Notes under the pieces: generated by a model
The model's database searches: none
Seen by the model: the letters and a program-made list of their open reading frames with translations, nothing else
What the model was told of the DNA's origin: nothing
Part shown: piece by piece, positions 1 to 6,228 of the stretch
Numbering within the stretch: the first letter of the stretch is position 1
Layout: the number at the start of each line of letters is the position of its first letter
Source of the DNA: JANYIP01 sp031394045
GTDB lineage: Bacteria; Actinomycetota; Actinomycetes; Prado026
NCBI GenBank assembly: GCA_031394045.1
Contig: JANMWN010000250.1
Coordinates: 1 to 6,990, forward strand
DNA length: 6,990 bases
Direction: 5' to 3'
Position numbers and translations under genes: made by a program

Positions 1-74
1 AAGTCCGAGGGGTGGCTCACTCCCTGCTCATCGGCGCGCGGCCCGAGGGGTCTTGAGGGAACGGCGGGTCCCGG
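1..74. other. Non-coding stretch downstream of the acyl-CoA dehydrogenase gene
   Basis: This is the 3' flank of the acyl-CoA dehydrogenase gene, cut by the window edge. I see no credible gene start, RNA gene or clear stem-loop with a T-tract. The 9-mer CCGAGGGGT occurs twice (near 5-13 and 43-51), which may be chance in such GC-rich sequence. A factor-independent terminator is not evident. Confidence 0.5.
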
Positions 75-1907
75 TTAGAACGCGTCCTCCGGGACGTCCA
101 TCAGGGCGTTGTCCGTGGCCTCGGCCATGGCCCGCTGAGCGCTGATCTGTGGCAGCACCTGACGGCTGAAGAACTTCGCCGCTGCGAGCTTCCCGGTGTA
201 GAACGGCTCGTCGTTGGCCGACGGTCCCGCGTCCAGCGCGCGGATGGCGACCTCGGCCTGCCGCAGCAGCAGCCACGCGACGACCAGGTCGCCCAGCGCG
301 TACAGCAGCCGGCCGGTGTTCTGGCCGACCTTGTAGATGTTGGTGATGTCGTCGGCCGCGGTGGTGAGGAACCCGACCATCGTGCCGACGATGCCCTGGA
401 CGTCCTCGAGCGCCTGCCCGAGCAGGTCGCGCTCGGTCGCCAGCCGGCCGTTGCCCGCGTCGCCCTTGGCGAAGTCCTGCACCTGCGTGAGCAGCAGGGT
501 CAGCGCCTTGCCCTGATCCCGGACGATCTTGCGGAAGAACAGGTCCAGACCCTGGATCGCCGTCGTGCCCTCGTACAACGTGTCGATCTTCGCGTCCCGG
601 ATGTACTGCTCGACCGGGTAGTCCTGCAGGTAGCCGGAGCCGCCGAAGCACTGCAGCGACTCGGACCCCAGCACGGCGTACGACTTCTCCGAACCGTAGC
701 CCTTGACGAGCGGCAGGAGCAGGTCGTTGAGGCGCTCGTCGTCGGAGGTGTCCTCGCCGGCCGCCTCCTTTACGGCGATCGAGTCCTGGATCGTCGCGGT
801 GTAGAGGACGAGGGCGCGCATGCCCTCGGCGTACGACTTCTGCGTCATGAGCGACCGGCGGACGTCCGGGTGGTGCGTGATGGTCACCCGGGGCGCGGCC
901 TTGTCGGTCATCTGGGTGAGGTCGGCGCCCTGGACCCGCGTCTTGGAGTAGTCCAGCGCGTTGAGGTAGCCGGTGGAAAGTGTCGCGATCGCCTTGGTAC
1001 CGACCATCATCCGGGCGAACTCGATGACCTTGAACATCTGCGCGATGCCATCGTGGACCTCGCCGACGAGCCAGCCGACGGCCGGCTCCTTCTCGCCGAA
1101 GGTGAGCTCGCAGGTCGTCGAGACCTTCAGGCCCATCTTGTGCTCGACGCCGGTGGTGTAGACCCCGTTGCGCCCGGTCAGCGCACCGGTCTCCCAGTCC
1201 ACGAAGAACTTGGGGACGAAGAACAGCGACAGCCCCTTGGTGCCCGGTCCGGCGCCCTCGGGGCGGGCCAGCACCAGGTGGAAGATGTTGTCGGTGAGGT
1301 CGTGCTCGGCCGAGGTGATGAAGCGCTTGACGCCCTCGATGTGCCAGCTGCCGTCGGCCTGCTTGCTGGCCCTGGTACGCCCAGCGCCGACGTCGGAGCC
1401 CGCGTCCGGCTCGGTGAGGACCATGCTGCCGCCCCAGCCGCGCTGGCCGCAGATCCGGGCCCACTCCTTCTGCTCCTCGGTCCCGAGGCCGTACATCACG
1501 TGCGAGAAGGCGGCACCGGAGGCGTACATGTGGACGGCGGGGTTGGAGCCCAGGATCATCTCGGCGATCGCCCAGCGGACCGACGGCGGGGTGGCGGTGC
1601 CGCCGACCGCGGGGGGCAGGTCCAGGTTGCCCCAGCCGGCGTCCACGTACGCGGCGTACGACTTCTTGAACGACTCCGGCAGCGTGACGGTCGAGGTGGT
1701 CGGGTCGAAGACGGGCGGGTTGCGGTCGGCGTCCATGAACGACTCTGCGAGGGGGCCGGTGGACAGCCGCTCGACCTCGGACAGGATCGACCTGGCGGTG
1801 TCGGTGTCCATCTCGGCGTACGGCGCGGAGCCCAGGACGTCCTGGCGCCCGAAGACCTCGAAGAGGTTGAACTCGATGTCCCGCAGATTCGACTTGTAGT
1901 GCCCCAT
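75..1907 (-). CDS. fadE5: FadE5-like acyl-CoA dehydrogenase
   Basis: A complete 610-residue FAD-dependent acyl-CoA dehydrogenase, which should catalyse the first, alpha-beta desaturating step of fatty-acyl-CoA beta-oxidation in the cytosol. It is longer than the usual ~380-residue family members and matches the ~611-residue FadE5 class, with an N-terminal segment opening MGHYKSNLRD and a helical C-terminal extension (about 465-610). Visible motifs are the first signature VLTEPDAGSD (163-172), the second signature around CFGGSGYLQDYPVEQYIRD (420-438), and YEGTTAIQ, whose Glu446 sits where the catalytic base is expected. The ATG at 1905-1907 has a strong GAGGAG ribosome site 9 nt upstream. The gene is codirectional with the transglutaminase gene 56 nt upstream but has its own operator-like sequence, so it is probably transcribed separately. 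Mycobacterial FadE5 is reported to have broad chain-length specificity; whether that holds here is inference. The frame is intact. Confidence 0.93.
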   Translation of the reverse strand: MGHYKSNLRDIEFNLFEVFGRQDVLGSAPYAEMDTDTARSILSEVERLSTGPLAESFMDADRNPPVFDPTTSTVTLPESFKKSYAAYVDAGWGNLDLPPAVGGTATPPSVRWAIAEMILGSNPAVHMYASGAAFSHVMYGLGTEEQKEWARICGQRGWGGSMVLTEPDAGSDVGAGRTRASKQADGSWHIEGVKRFITSAEHDLTDNIFHLVLARPEGAGPGTKGLSLFFVPKFFVDWETGALTGRNGVYTTGVEHKMGLKVSTTCELTFGEKEPAVGWLVGEVHDGIAQMFKVIEFARMMVGTKAIATLSTGYLNALDYSKTRVQGADLTQMTDKAAPRVTITHHPDVRRSLMTQKSYAEGMRALVLYTATIQDSIAVKEAAGEDTSDDERLNDLLLPLVKGYGSEKSYAVLGSESLQCFGGSGYLQDYPVEQYIRDAKIDTLYEGTTAIQGLDLFFRKIVRDQGKALTLLLTQVQDFAKGDAGNGRLATERDLLGQALEDVQGIVGTMVGFLTTAADDITNIYKVGQNTGRLLYALGDLVVAWLLLRQAEVAIRALDAGPSANDEPFYTGKLAAAKFFSRQVLPQISAQRAMAEATDNALMDVPEDAF

Positions 1908-1916
1908 GACCGCTGT

Positions 1917-1922
1917 CTCCTC
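1917..1922 (-). promoter_or_regulatory. Ribosome binding site of the acyl-CoA dehydrogenase gene
   Basis: GAGGAG on the minus strand, 9 nt before the ATG at 1907. It is the strongest Shine-Dalgarno match near this start and fixes the start codon. Together with the MSHYKSN-type N-terminus known from FadE5 proteins, it makes alternative starts unlikely. Confidence 0.8.
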
Positions 1923-1943
1923 AACCGTGCCGCACGTCGACCG

Positions 1944-1977
1944 TACTGGTCAGTAACATGATGCTACCGGCGAGTAA
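1944..1977 (-). promoter_or_regulatory. Putative twin operator upstream of the acyl-CoA dehydrogenase gene
   Basis: Two similar 13-mers lie here: TACTGGTCAGTAA (1944-1956) and TACCGGCGAGTAA (1965-1977), as read on the plus strand. They match at 10 of 13 positions and start exactly 21 bp apart, about two helical turns. The first contains a perfect inverted repeat, TACTG-GT-CAGTA; the second keeps only the outer TAC/GTA arms. They lie 37 to 70 nt upstream of the ATG, where a promoter is expected, and the second overlaps the last codons of the transglutaminase gene. TetR-family repressors of fatty-acid catabolism often bind short palindromes in such positions, so a repressor released by acyl-CoA is a reasonable guess, but no regulator gene is in the window. 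I could not pick convincing -35 and -10 boxes. Confidence 0.45.
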
Positions 1978-3958
1978 CTTCCGCAAGGGTCCTGGCCAGC
2001 TCGTCCAGGGTCCGGACGGCGGCGGCCGCGTCGTCCTGCGTGGGCGGCGCCGCTCCGTAGCACTCCTGCTCAAGCGTGCGCAGGGCCGACGAGCCCTCCT
2101 CGGGCAGCCGGAGACGGAGCTCGCCGATGCTCTCGCCGGGCTTGCGCGGCCGCCCGGACGTGACCAGCGCGACCTCCAGCCGGCGGAACGCGGCGAGCAC
2201 CGGTCCGGGCGGAGCGGGGGGTACGCGTACTCGCTCCGGGCGGCGCGCGAGCCACCAGCGCAGGCCGAAGGTGAGGGCGGCCGCGAGCAGACCGACAGCC
2301 AGGGCGGCTACCGCCCGCTTGCCCGCGGAGTCGAGCGTCGCATGCACCAGGCGCGCGAGCAGCGACGTGCCGCTCCCGGTCGCGAGGACTGATCCCGCGG
2401 TCGGGTCCGACGACGACCAGCCGATGCCGGGGTACCAGACCTCGACCCAGGCATGCGCGTCGGAGACCAGCATCCGGCGCAGCCCGCCGTCCTGCACGTG
2501 CCCGTACGCCAGCCCGGTGACCATCCGGGCCGGGACGCCGCGCGAGCGCAGCAGGATGACCTCGGCCGAGGCGAATTGCTCGCAGAAGCCGGAGTTCGAG
2601 ACGAACAGGAAGTCGTCGACCGCGTCGGCGCCGGGCGCGGGGACAGGGGAGTCGAGCTGGTACTTCTCGTGCGTACGCAGGTAGTCCTCGACTGCGCGTA
2701 CCTGCGCGTGTCGACTGGCCTTGCCGCCGGTGATCTGCAGCGCCAGGCCCGAGACGCGTTGCGGCAGCGTCGAGGGGAGCTGCAGCCAGCGCGGGTCCCT
2801 GGGGTCGGCACCCTTGGCGGCGGCGAGGACGCCGGCGTCGGTCACCTCGGGAACCGTTGTCACGACGTACGACGAGAGCGGCGCGCCGGCCCGGCCGGTC
2901 GCCAGCAGGCCCCCGTCCGTGTCGCGCAGCAGCCGGCCCTCGATCGTGATCGACTCGATCGGACCGGGTGCGACGACGGTCCCCGAGAAGTCGGAGAGCA
3001 GCGTGACGGGGTCGGTTCGGGCCTGGCCCCGCAGGACAGTGTCGAGCGGGTCCGGGATCGCGTACGTCGGGCCCTGGTCCGGGTTCATCTGGATCAGCGA
3101 GTCGGTGGTGCCGTACCAGGCCTGCCCGTCGTACGAGCTCAGCACCGTTCCGCGCCAGAGCGGCGGGCTGTCCGCGGGCACGTCGAGGACGGGCGAGTCG
3201 CTGAGCGAGCCTCGGGTGCGCAGGTCCATGATCCCGCCGGAGTAGTAGCCGGCGCCGCGGACGTCCGTCGACGCCGAGTCCAGGTTCGAGGCGCCGAGTA
3301 GCCGGCTGCGCGCGCTGAGGCCGGCCGGCTGCGGGAGCAGCAGGAACACGATCAGGCCGGCTGCCATCGTGATGGCGACGGCGCCGCTGGTACTCGCGAC
3401 CAGGGCGCGGGTCGACCGCTGATCGGCCCGCCGGGGCCTGGCCACGACGTACCCGTCCTCGAGCGCTTCGAGCCGGTAGGCGAGGACGAGCGCCGCCACC
3501 GCGACCGGCCAGCCGACCAGCAGGGGGAGTGCAACGGCAGGCCCGGGCGAGAGGCCGGCGGCGAGCACCGTCATGAACAGGCCGATCGTGAGGCCCACCA
3601 ACAGGTCTCGGCGAGTGTTCAGGACCAGCGCGTGCGCCACCTGGAGGCCGCAGAGCAGCAGCGCGAGGATCGGCCCGATCGCGAGCAGAGGGTCATCGCC
3701 CAGACCCGCAGCCGCGCTGTGCAGGGCGTACCCGCCGACCAGCAGCAGCACCGCGACGCTGGCGCCGCGTCGCAGCCTGGCCTCCTCCGGGGAGGAGAGC
3801 CACAGCGGTGCGGCGGACGCGGCCAGGAAGCACACGACCACGGCGAACGAGGTGGGTCCGCTGAGCATGTTCGCCCTACCCAGGGCGAACAGACCGATCA
3901 GCCCGGAGATCAGGACGCTGACCCGCAGCGGCAACCGGGCGCGGTCCAGCGGGCTCAT
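1964..3958 (-). CDS. Membrane-anchored transglutaminase-like protein (TgpA type, DUF4129-like tail)
   Basis: A 664-residue integral membrane protein. The N-terminal part has about seven hydrophobic segments (roughly 12-30, 36-54, 66-84, 90-112, 118-136, 140-161 and 188-208), resembling the DUF3488/TgpA N-terminal domain. A long, probably extracytoplasmic region follows (about 210-545) that carries the transglutaminase core. The Cys-His-Asp triad is intact: Cys459 in NSGFCEQFASA, His502 in DAHAWVEVWYPG and Asp518 in SSSDPTAG. One more membrane segment (about 547-568) leads to a cytoplasmic tail resembling DUF4129 (about 580-640). Such proteins act as envelope peptidases or amide-forming enzymes; the substrate is unknown. 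The chosen ATG (3956-3958) overlaps the stop of the DUF58 gene as ATGA. The frame stays open upstream to about 5023, but that portion is arginine/proline-rich shadow of the DUF58 gene. No clear Shine-Dalgarno precedes the ATG, so translation is probably coupled. Confidence 0.88.
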   Translation of the reverse strand: MSPLDRARLPLRVSVLISGLIGLFALGRANMLSGPTSFAVVVCFLAASAAPLWLSSPEEARLRRGASVAVLLLVGGYALHSAAAGLGDDPLLAIGPILALLLCGLQVAHALVLNTRRDLLVGLTIGLFMTVLAAGLSPGPAVALPLLVGWPVAVAALVLAYRLEALEDGYVVARPRRADQRSTRALVASTSGAVAITMAAGLIVFLLLPQPAGLSARSRLLGASNLDSASTDVRGAGYYSGGIMDLRTRGSLSDSPVLDVPADSPPLWRGTVLSSYDGQAWYGTTDSLIQMNPDQGPTYAIPDPLDTVLRGQARTDPVTLLSDFSGTVVAPGPIESITIEGRLLRDTDGGLLATGRAGAPLSSYVVTTVPEVTDAGVLAAAKGADPRDPRWLQLPSTLPQRVSGLALQITGGKASRHAQVRAVEDYLRTHEKYQLDSPVPAPGADAVDDFLFVSNSGFCEQFASAEVILLRSRGVPARMVTGLAYGHVQDGGLRRMLVSDAHAWVEVWYPGIGWSSSDPTAGSVLATGSGTSLLARLVHATLDSAGKRAVAALAVGLLAAALTFGLRWWLARRPERVRVPPAPPGPVLAAFRRLEVALVTSGRPRKPGESIGELRLRLPEEGSSALRTLEQECYGAAPPTQDDAAAAVRTLDELARTLAEVTRR

Positions 3959-5079
3959 CGGGGACTGCCTGGACTGCCGGGGCTGGCGGTCAGGCCGACG
4001 AGCTCGACCCCGGCCCCGTCTGCCAGCGACCGGATCGTTGCCCACCACGTGGGGGACGCCTCGGTGGTCGCGACGTGCAGTGTGCCGCCACGGCCCACCG
4101 CGGCGAGGGCGGCCTCGACGAGGGGACGGCCCGGCAGCTGCGTGGTGTCCAGGCCGGCGCACCAGTCGAGCAGGTCGAGCCGGTGCGTCGTCGAGAGCTG
4201 GCTGTGCTGGCTGTGCTGGCCGCGCTGGCTGTGCTGGCTCTGCCCCTCCTGGTCGGCGAGCAGGGTCACCGGGCGGCCGGTTTCGAGGGCGGCGACGCCG
4301 GTCGACGCGACCAGGGTGACCAGGCCCTCCCAGCCGGCATGCGCAGCGAGGCCGGCGACGAGCATCGTCACCGTCCCACCACGAGGGGCCTCGCGCTCGA
4401 GCACGACCAGCCGGCCCCGTCGCGCGGTGCTGCGCCAGTGGACCTGGCGGGCCTCGTCGCCCGTACGCCACTCGCGGATGCCGTGGACGTCGACGCCGGA
4501 ACGGTCGGGTGCTGCCTGGGTGCTCTCGGTGCCGCCGGAGCGGTCCGGTGGGAGGCGTACGGGCAGCAGCGCCGGGTGCACGGTCATCACTGTGGCCAGC
4601 TCGGCCCGGGCGTCCGTCGTCACCAGGCCGAGGGGTGCTGAGCTGGACAGCAGCACCAGGCTCGATCTGGTCCGGCCCCGCGCGACGGCGAACCGCTCGA
4701 CGGTCACGTCGGCCAGCGCGCCCCGCGGCAAGGTGTCGACGAGCACCGTGACGTCGGACAGCCCGGCGACCTGATGGGTGAGCCGGGTCAGCGGCGTCGC
4801 GCGGCGGCCTGTGTTGCGGATGACGAGTCGGGTGGTGACCGGCTGGCCGAGCTCGGCCCGGGCCGGCATCGTGACGGTGACGTCGAGGTCGCTGAGCCGA
4901 GGCCGCAGCAGGATCGCGGCGATGCCGAGGCCGAGCGAGGCACCGGCCAGCAGCAGCAGCCAGCTGTCGACCGTCATCACCGAGAGGACGCCGAGCACAG
5001 GTGCGGCCAGCAGCGGCATCCACCCCAGCCGGGTGGGCTTGGGGGTCCTGCGCCCCGGCCCCTCCGCGTCTCGACTCAC
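3955..5079 (-). CDS. DUF58 domain protein (vWA-like partner of MoxR ATPase)
   Basis: A 374-residue protein with a short basic N-terminus, two closely spaced hydrophobic segments (about 20-36 and 39-58) that should anchor it in the membrane, a beta-rich region, and the DUF58 signature at 197-230, seen as VHGIREWRTGDEARQVHWRS followed by TARRGRL. The C-terminal part resembles a vWA-type fold. The family travels with MoxR ATPases and transglutaminases and is thought to be the ATPase's partner; the biochemical role is not established. The GTG start (5077-5079) overlaps the moxR stop as GTGA and has no obvious Shine-Dalgarno, consistent with coupled translation. Two oddities: a Gln/His/Ser-rich insert of triplet repeats at residues 279-296, in a loop between a strand (VTLLAD) and the next helix (LDLLDWCAGL), and a C-terminus made of SPG SPG SPR. 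Both are coded by 9-bp period DNA. Confidence 0.87.
   Translation of the reverse strand: MSRDAEGPGRRTPKPTRLGWMPLLAAPVLGVLSVMTVDSWLLLLAGASLGLGIAAILLRPRLSDLDVTVTMPARAELGQPVTTRLVIRNTGRRATPLTRLTHQVAGLSDVTVLVDTLPRGALADVTVERFAVARGRTRSSLVLLSSSAPLGLVTTDARAELATVMTVHPALLPVRLPPDRSGGTESTQAAPDRSGVDVHGIREWRTGDEARQVHWRSTARRGRLVVLEREAPRGGTVTMLVAGLAAHAGWEGLVTLVASTGVAALETGRPVTLLADQEGQSQHSQRGQHSQHSQLSTTHRLDLLDWCAGLDTTQLPGRPLVEAALAAVGRGGTLHVATTEASPTWWATIRSLADGAGVELVGLTASPGSPGSPR
3961..3987 (-). repeat. Short 9-bp period repeat coding the C-terminus of the DUF58 protein
   Basis: Three imperfect 9-bp units code for SPG, SPG and SPR at residues 366-374 of the DUF58 protein. The Ser codons vary (AGC, AGT, AGT) and the Pro codons vary (CCC, CCA, CCC). 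The stretch lies directly upstream of the transglutaminase start, where a ribosome site would normally be. Confidence 0.6.
4192..4245 (-). repeat. Tandem 9-bp repeat in the DUF58 gene
   Basis: Six consecutive 9-bp units. The plus-strand consensus is GCTGTGCTG: exact at 4201-4209, 4210-4218 and 4228-4236, GCCGCGCTG at 4219-4227, and degenerate outer units. On the coding strand they read GQS QHS QRG QHS QHS QLS (residues 279-296). The unit differs by one base from the array in the moxR gene. Confidence 0.85.
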
Positions 5080-6152
5080 TGCACCGGGACGGGGATGCGT
5101 GTCACGAGGTCCGCGACCAGGGCCTCGGCCCGGCTGCCGACCATGCCGGACCCGGACGAGCCGTCGGCGAGCACGAGCCGGTGGGCGAGCACCGACGGTG
5201 CGAGGACCTTGGTGTCGTCGGGGACGACGTAGTCGCGGCCGGTGAGCAGGGCCCGGGCCTGCGCGCAGCGCACGAGAGTGAGCGCGGCCCTTGAGCTGGC
5301 GCCGAGCTGGACCCGCGGGTCCTCACGGGTGGCGCGGACGATGGCCAGCGCGTGCTCCAGGACCGAGTCGGCGACGTACGTCGTCCGTACCCCGGTCCGC
5401 GCGGTCGTGAGCTGCTCGGGGTCGACCACCGCGGCCAGGTCGTCGACGGTTGGCCGGATCAGCTGCTCGCGCACGACCTGGCGCTCGGAGGCGAGGTCGA
5501 GGTCGCCGAGGCGCAGGCAGATCGCGAACCGGTCCAGCTGGCCCTCGGGCAGCGGGTACGTACCGTGCTGCTCCAAGGGGTTCTGGGTGGCGACCACGAA
5601 GAACGGCTCCGGCAGGGCGTGCCGCATCCCGTCGACCGTGACGGCGCCCTCGTCCATGGCCTCGAGGAACGCGGACTGCGTACGCGGCGGGGTGCGGTTG
5701 AGCTCGTCGGCGAGGACCACGTGCGCGAACAGCGGGCCGGGTACGAAGTGGAAGCGGTGCTGGTCGGGGTCCCACACGCCCGAGCCGGTGATGTCCGAGG
5801 GCAGCAGGTCGGCGGTGGCCTGGATGCGGTGGAAGGTGCCCCCGAGCGAGCGGGCGAACGCGCGCGCCAGCGTGGTCTTGCCGCTGCCGGGTACGTCCTC
5901 GATCAGCACGTGGCCGCCGGCGAGCAGCGCGCAGGTGACCAGCTCGACCGCCGCGCGCCGTCCGTGCACGACCTGCTCGACGTTGCCGACGATGCGCTGG
6001 GCGAGCGCCGTCAGCCCGTCTCGGCTCTGCTGGCCGTGCTGGCCGTGCTGGCCGTGCTGGCCGTGCTGGCCGTGCTGGCTCTGCTGAGCAGGCTGACCGG
6101 CAGGCGGACCGGCAGCGGAGACACCGGGGGGCATCAGGGGCGTGCTCGTCAC
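5076..6152 (-). CDS. MoxR-family AAA+ ATPase
   Basis: A 358-residue cytoplasmic AAA+ ATPase of the MoxR family, thought to work as a chaperone-like remodeller of partner proteins. Motifs: Walker A in EDVPGSGKTT (Lys92), Walker B in VVLADELNR (Asp149, Glu150), the family hallmark ATQNPLEQHGTYPLPEGQLD (188-207) with sensor-1 Asn191, and GASSRA with a candidate sensor-2 Arg288. All key ATPase residues are present. The GTG start (6150-6152) is chosen because AAGGAG lies 4 nt upstream; an ATG six codons later (6132-6134) has no such site. The frame remains open up to 6416, but that arginine/serine-rich extension overlaps the neighbouring gene and is not credible. An unusual N-terminal segment, QQS-(QHG)5-QQS at residues 23-43, precedes the ATPase domain, which begins near residue 47. 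This is the first gene of the MoxR/DUF58/transglutaminase operon. Confidence 0.92.
   Translation of the reverse strand: MTSTPLMPPGVSAAGPPAGQPAQQSQHGQHGQHGQHGQHGQQSRDGLTALAQRIVGNVEQVVHGRRAAVELVTCALLAGGHVLIEDVPGSGKTTLARAFARSLGGTFHRIQATADLLPSDITGSGVWDPDQHRFHFVPGPLFAHVVLADELNRTPPRTQSAFLEAMDEGAVTVDGMRHALPEPFFVVATQNPLEQHGTYPLPEGQLDRFAICLRLGDLDLASERQVVREQLIRPTVDDLAAVVDPEQLTTARTGVRTTYVADSVLEHALAIVRATREDPRVQLGASSRAALTLVRCAQARALLTGRDYVVPDDTKVLAPSVLAHRLVLADGSSGSGMVGSRAEALVADLVTRIPVPVQ
6024..6086 (-). repeat. Tandem 9-bp repeat at the 5' end of the moxR-type gene
   Basis: Seven contiguous 9-bp units. The five central ones (6033-6077) are identical, GCCGTGCTG on the plus strand; the two flanking ones (6024-6032 and 6078-6086) are identical to each other, GCTCTGCTG. 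They code for QQS-(QHG)5-QQS. Because the unit is a multiple of three, copy-number change would lengthen or shorten the protein without breaking the frame. Confidence 0.95.
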
Positions 6153-6156
6153 GGTG

Positions 6157-6162
6157 CTCCTT
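6157..6162 (-). promoter_or_regulatory. Ribosome binding site of the moxR-type gene
   Basis: AAGGAG on the minus strand, 4 nt before the GTG at 6152. The spacing is slightly short, but this is the only good match nearby and it decides in favour of the GTG over the internal ATG at 6134. Confidence 0.7.
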
Positions 6163-6228
6163 CGCGGGCCATACCTCGTCCAGTCAGGCATCGGCGCCCT
6201 ACGCCCCCCGCTTGATCCCACCCTGCGG

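Noticed and set aside
870..1961. Long plus-strand reading frame antisense to the acyl-CoA dehydrogenase
   Set aside because: High-GC codon bias leaves antisense frames open. The translation is low-complexity Gly/Arg/Val/Asp sequence with no family resemblance, while the opposite strand codes for a clear enzyme.
3959..5023. Open extension of the transglutaminase frame, giving a 1019-residue protein
   Set aside because: The extra 355 residues are Arg/Pro/Ala-rich shadow sequence across the DUF58 gene, which has a recognisable signature and near-perfect junctions. The ATGA overlap fixes the start at 3958.
6024..6086. CRISPR array
   Set aside because: The repeats are contiguous 9-bp units with no spacers, and they lie within a coding frame.
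6149..6172. Seven-codon leader peptide (MAREGAP) whose TGA overlaps the moxR GTG
   Set aside because: The GAGG upstream is only about one nucleotide from its ATG, too close to serve as a ribosome site, and the frame has no other support. The GTGA overlap is most likely chance.
5352..6215. Plus-strand reading frame antisense to the MoxR gene with a repeated LAV motif
   Set aside because: The LAV repeats are the antisense reading of the 9-bp array; the rest shows no coherent domain. It is a shadow of the ATPase gene.
6153..6228. Terminator or promoter between the permease/OB-fold gene and moxR
   Set aside because: I saw no stem-loop with a T-tract and no credible -35/-10 pair. Read-through from the permease gene cannot be excluded, but nothing here supports a specific site.
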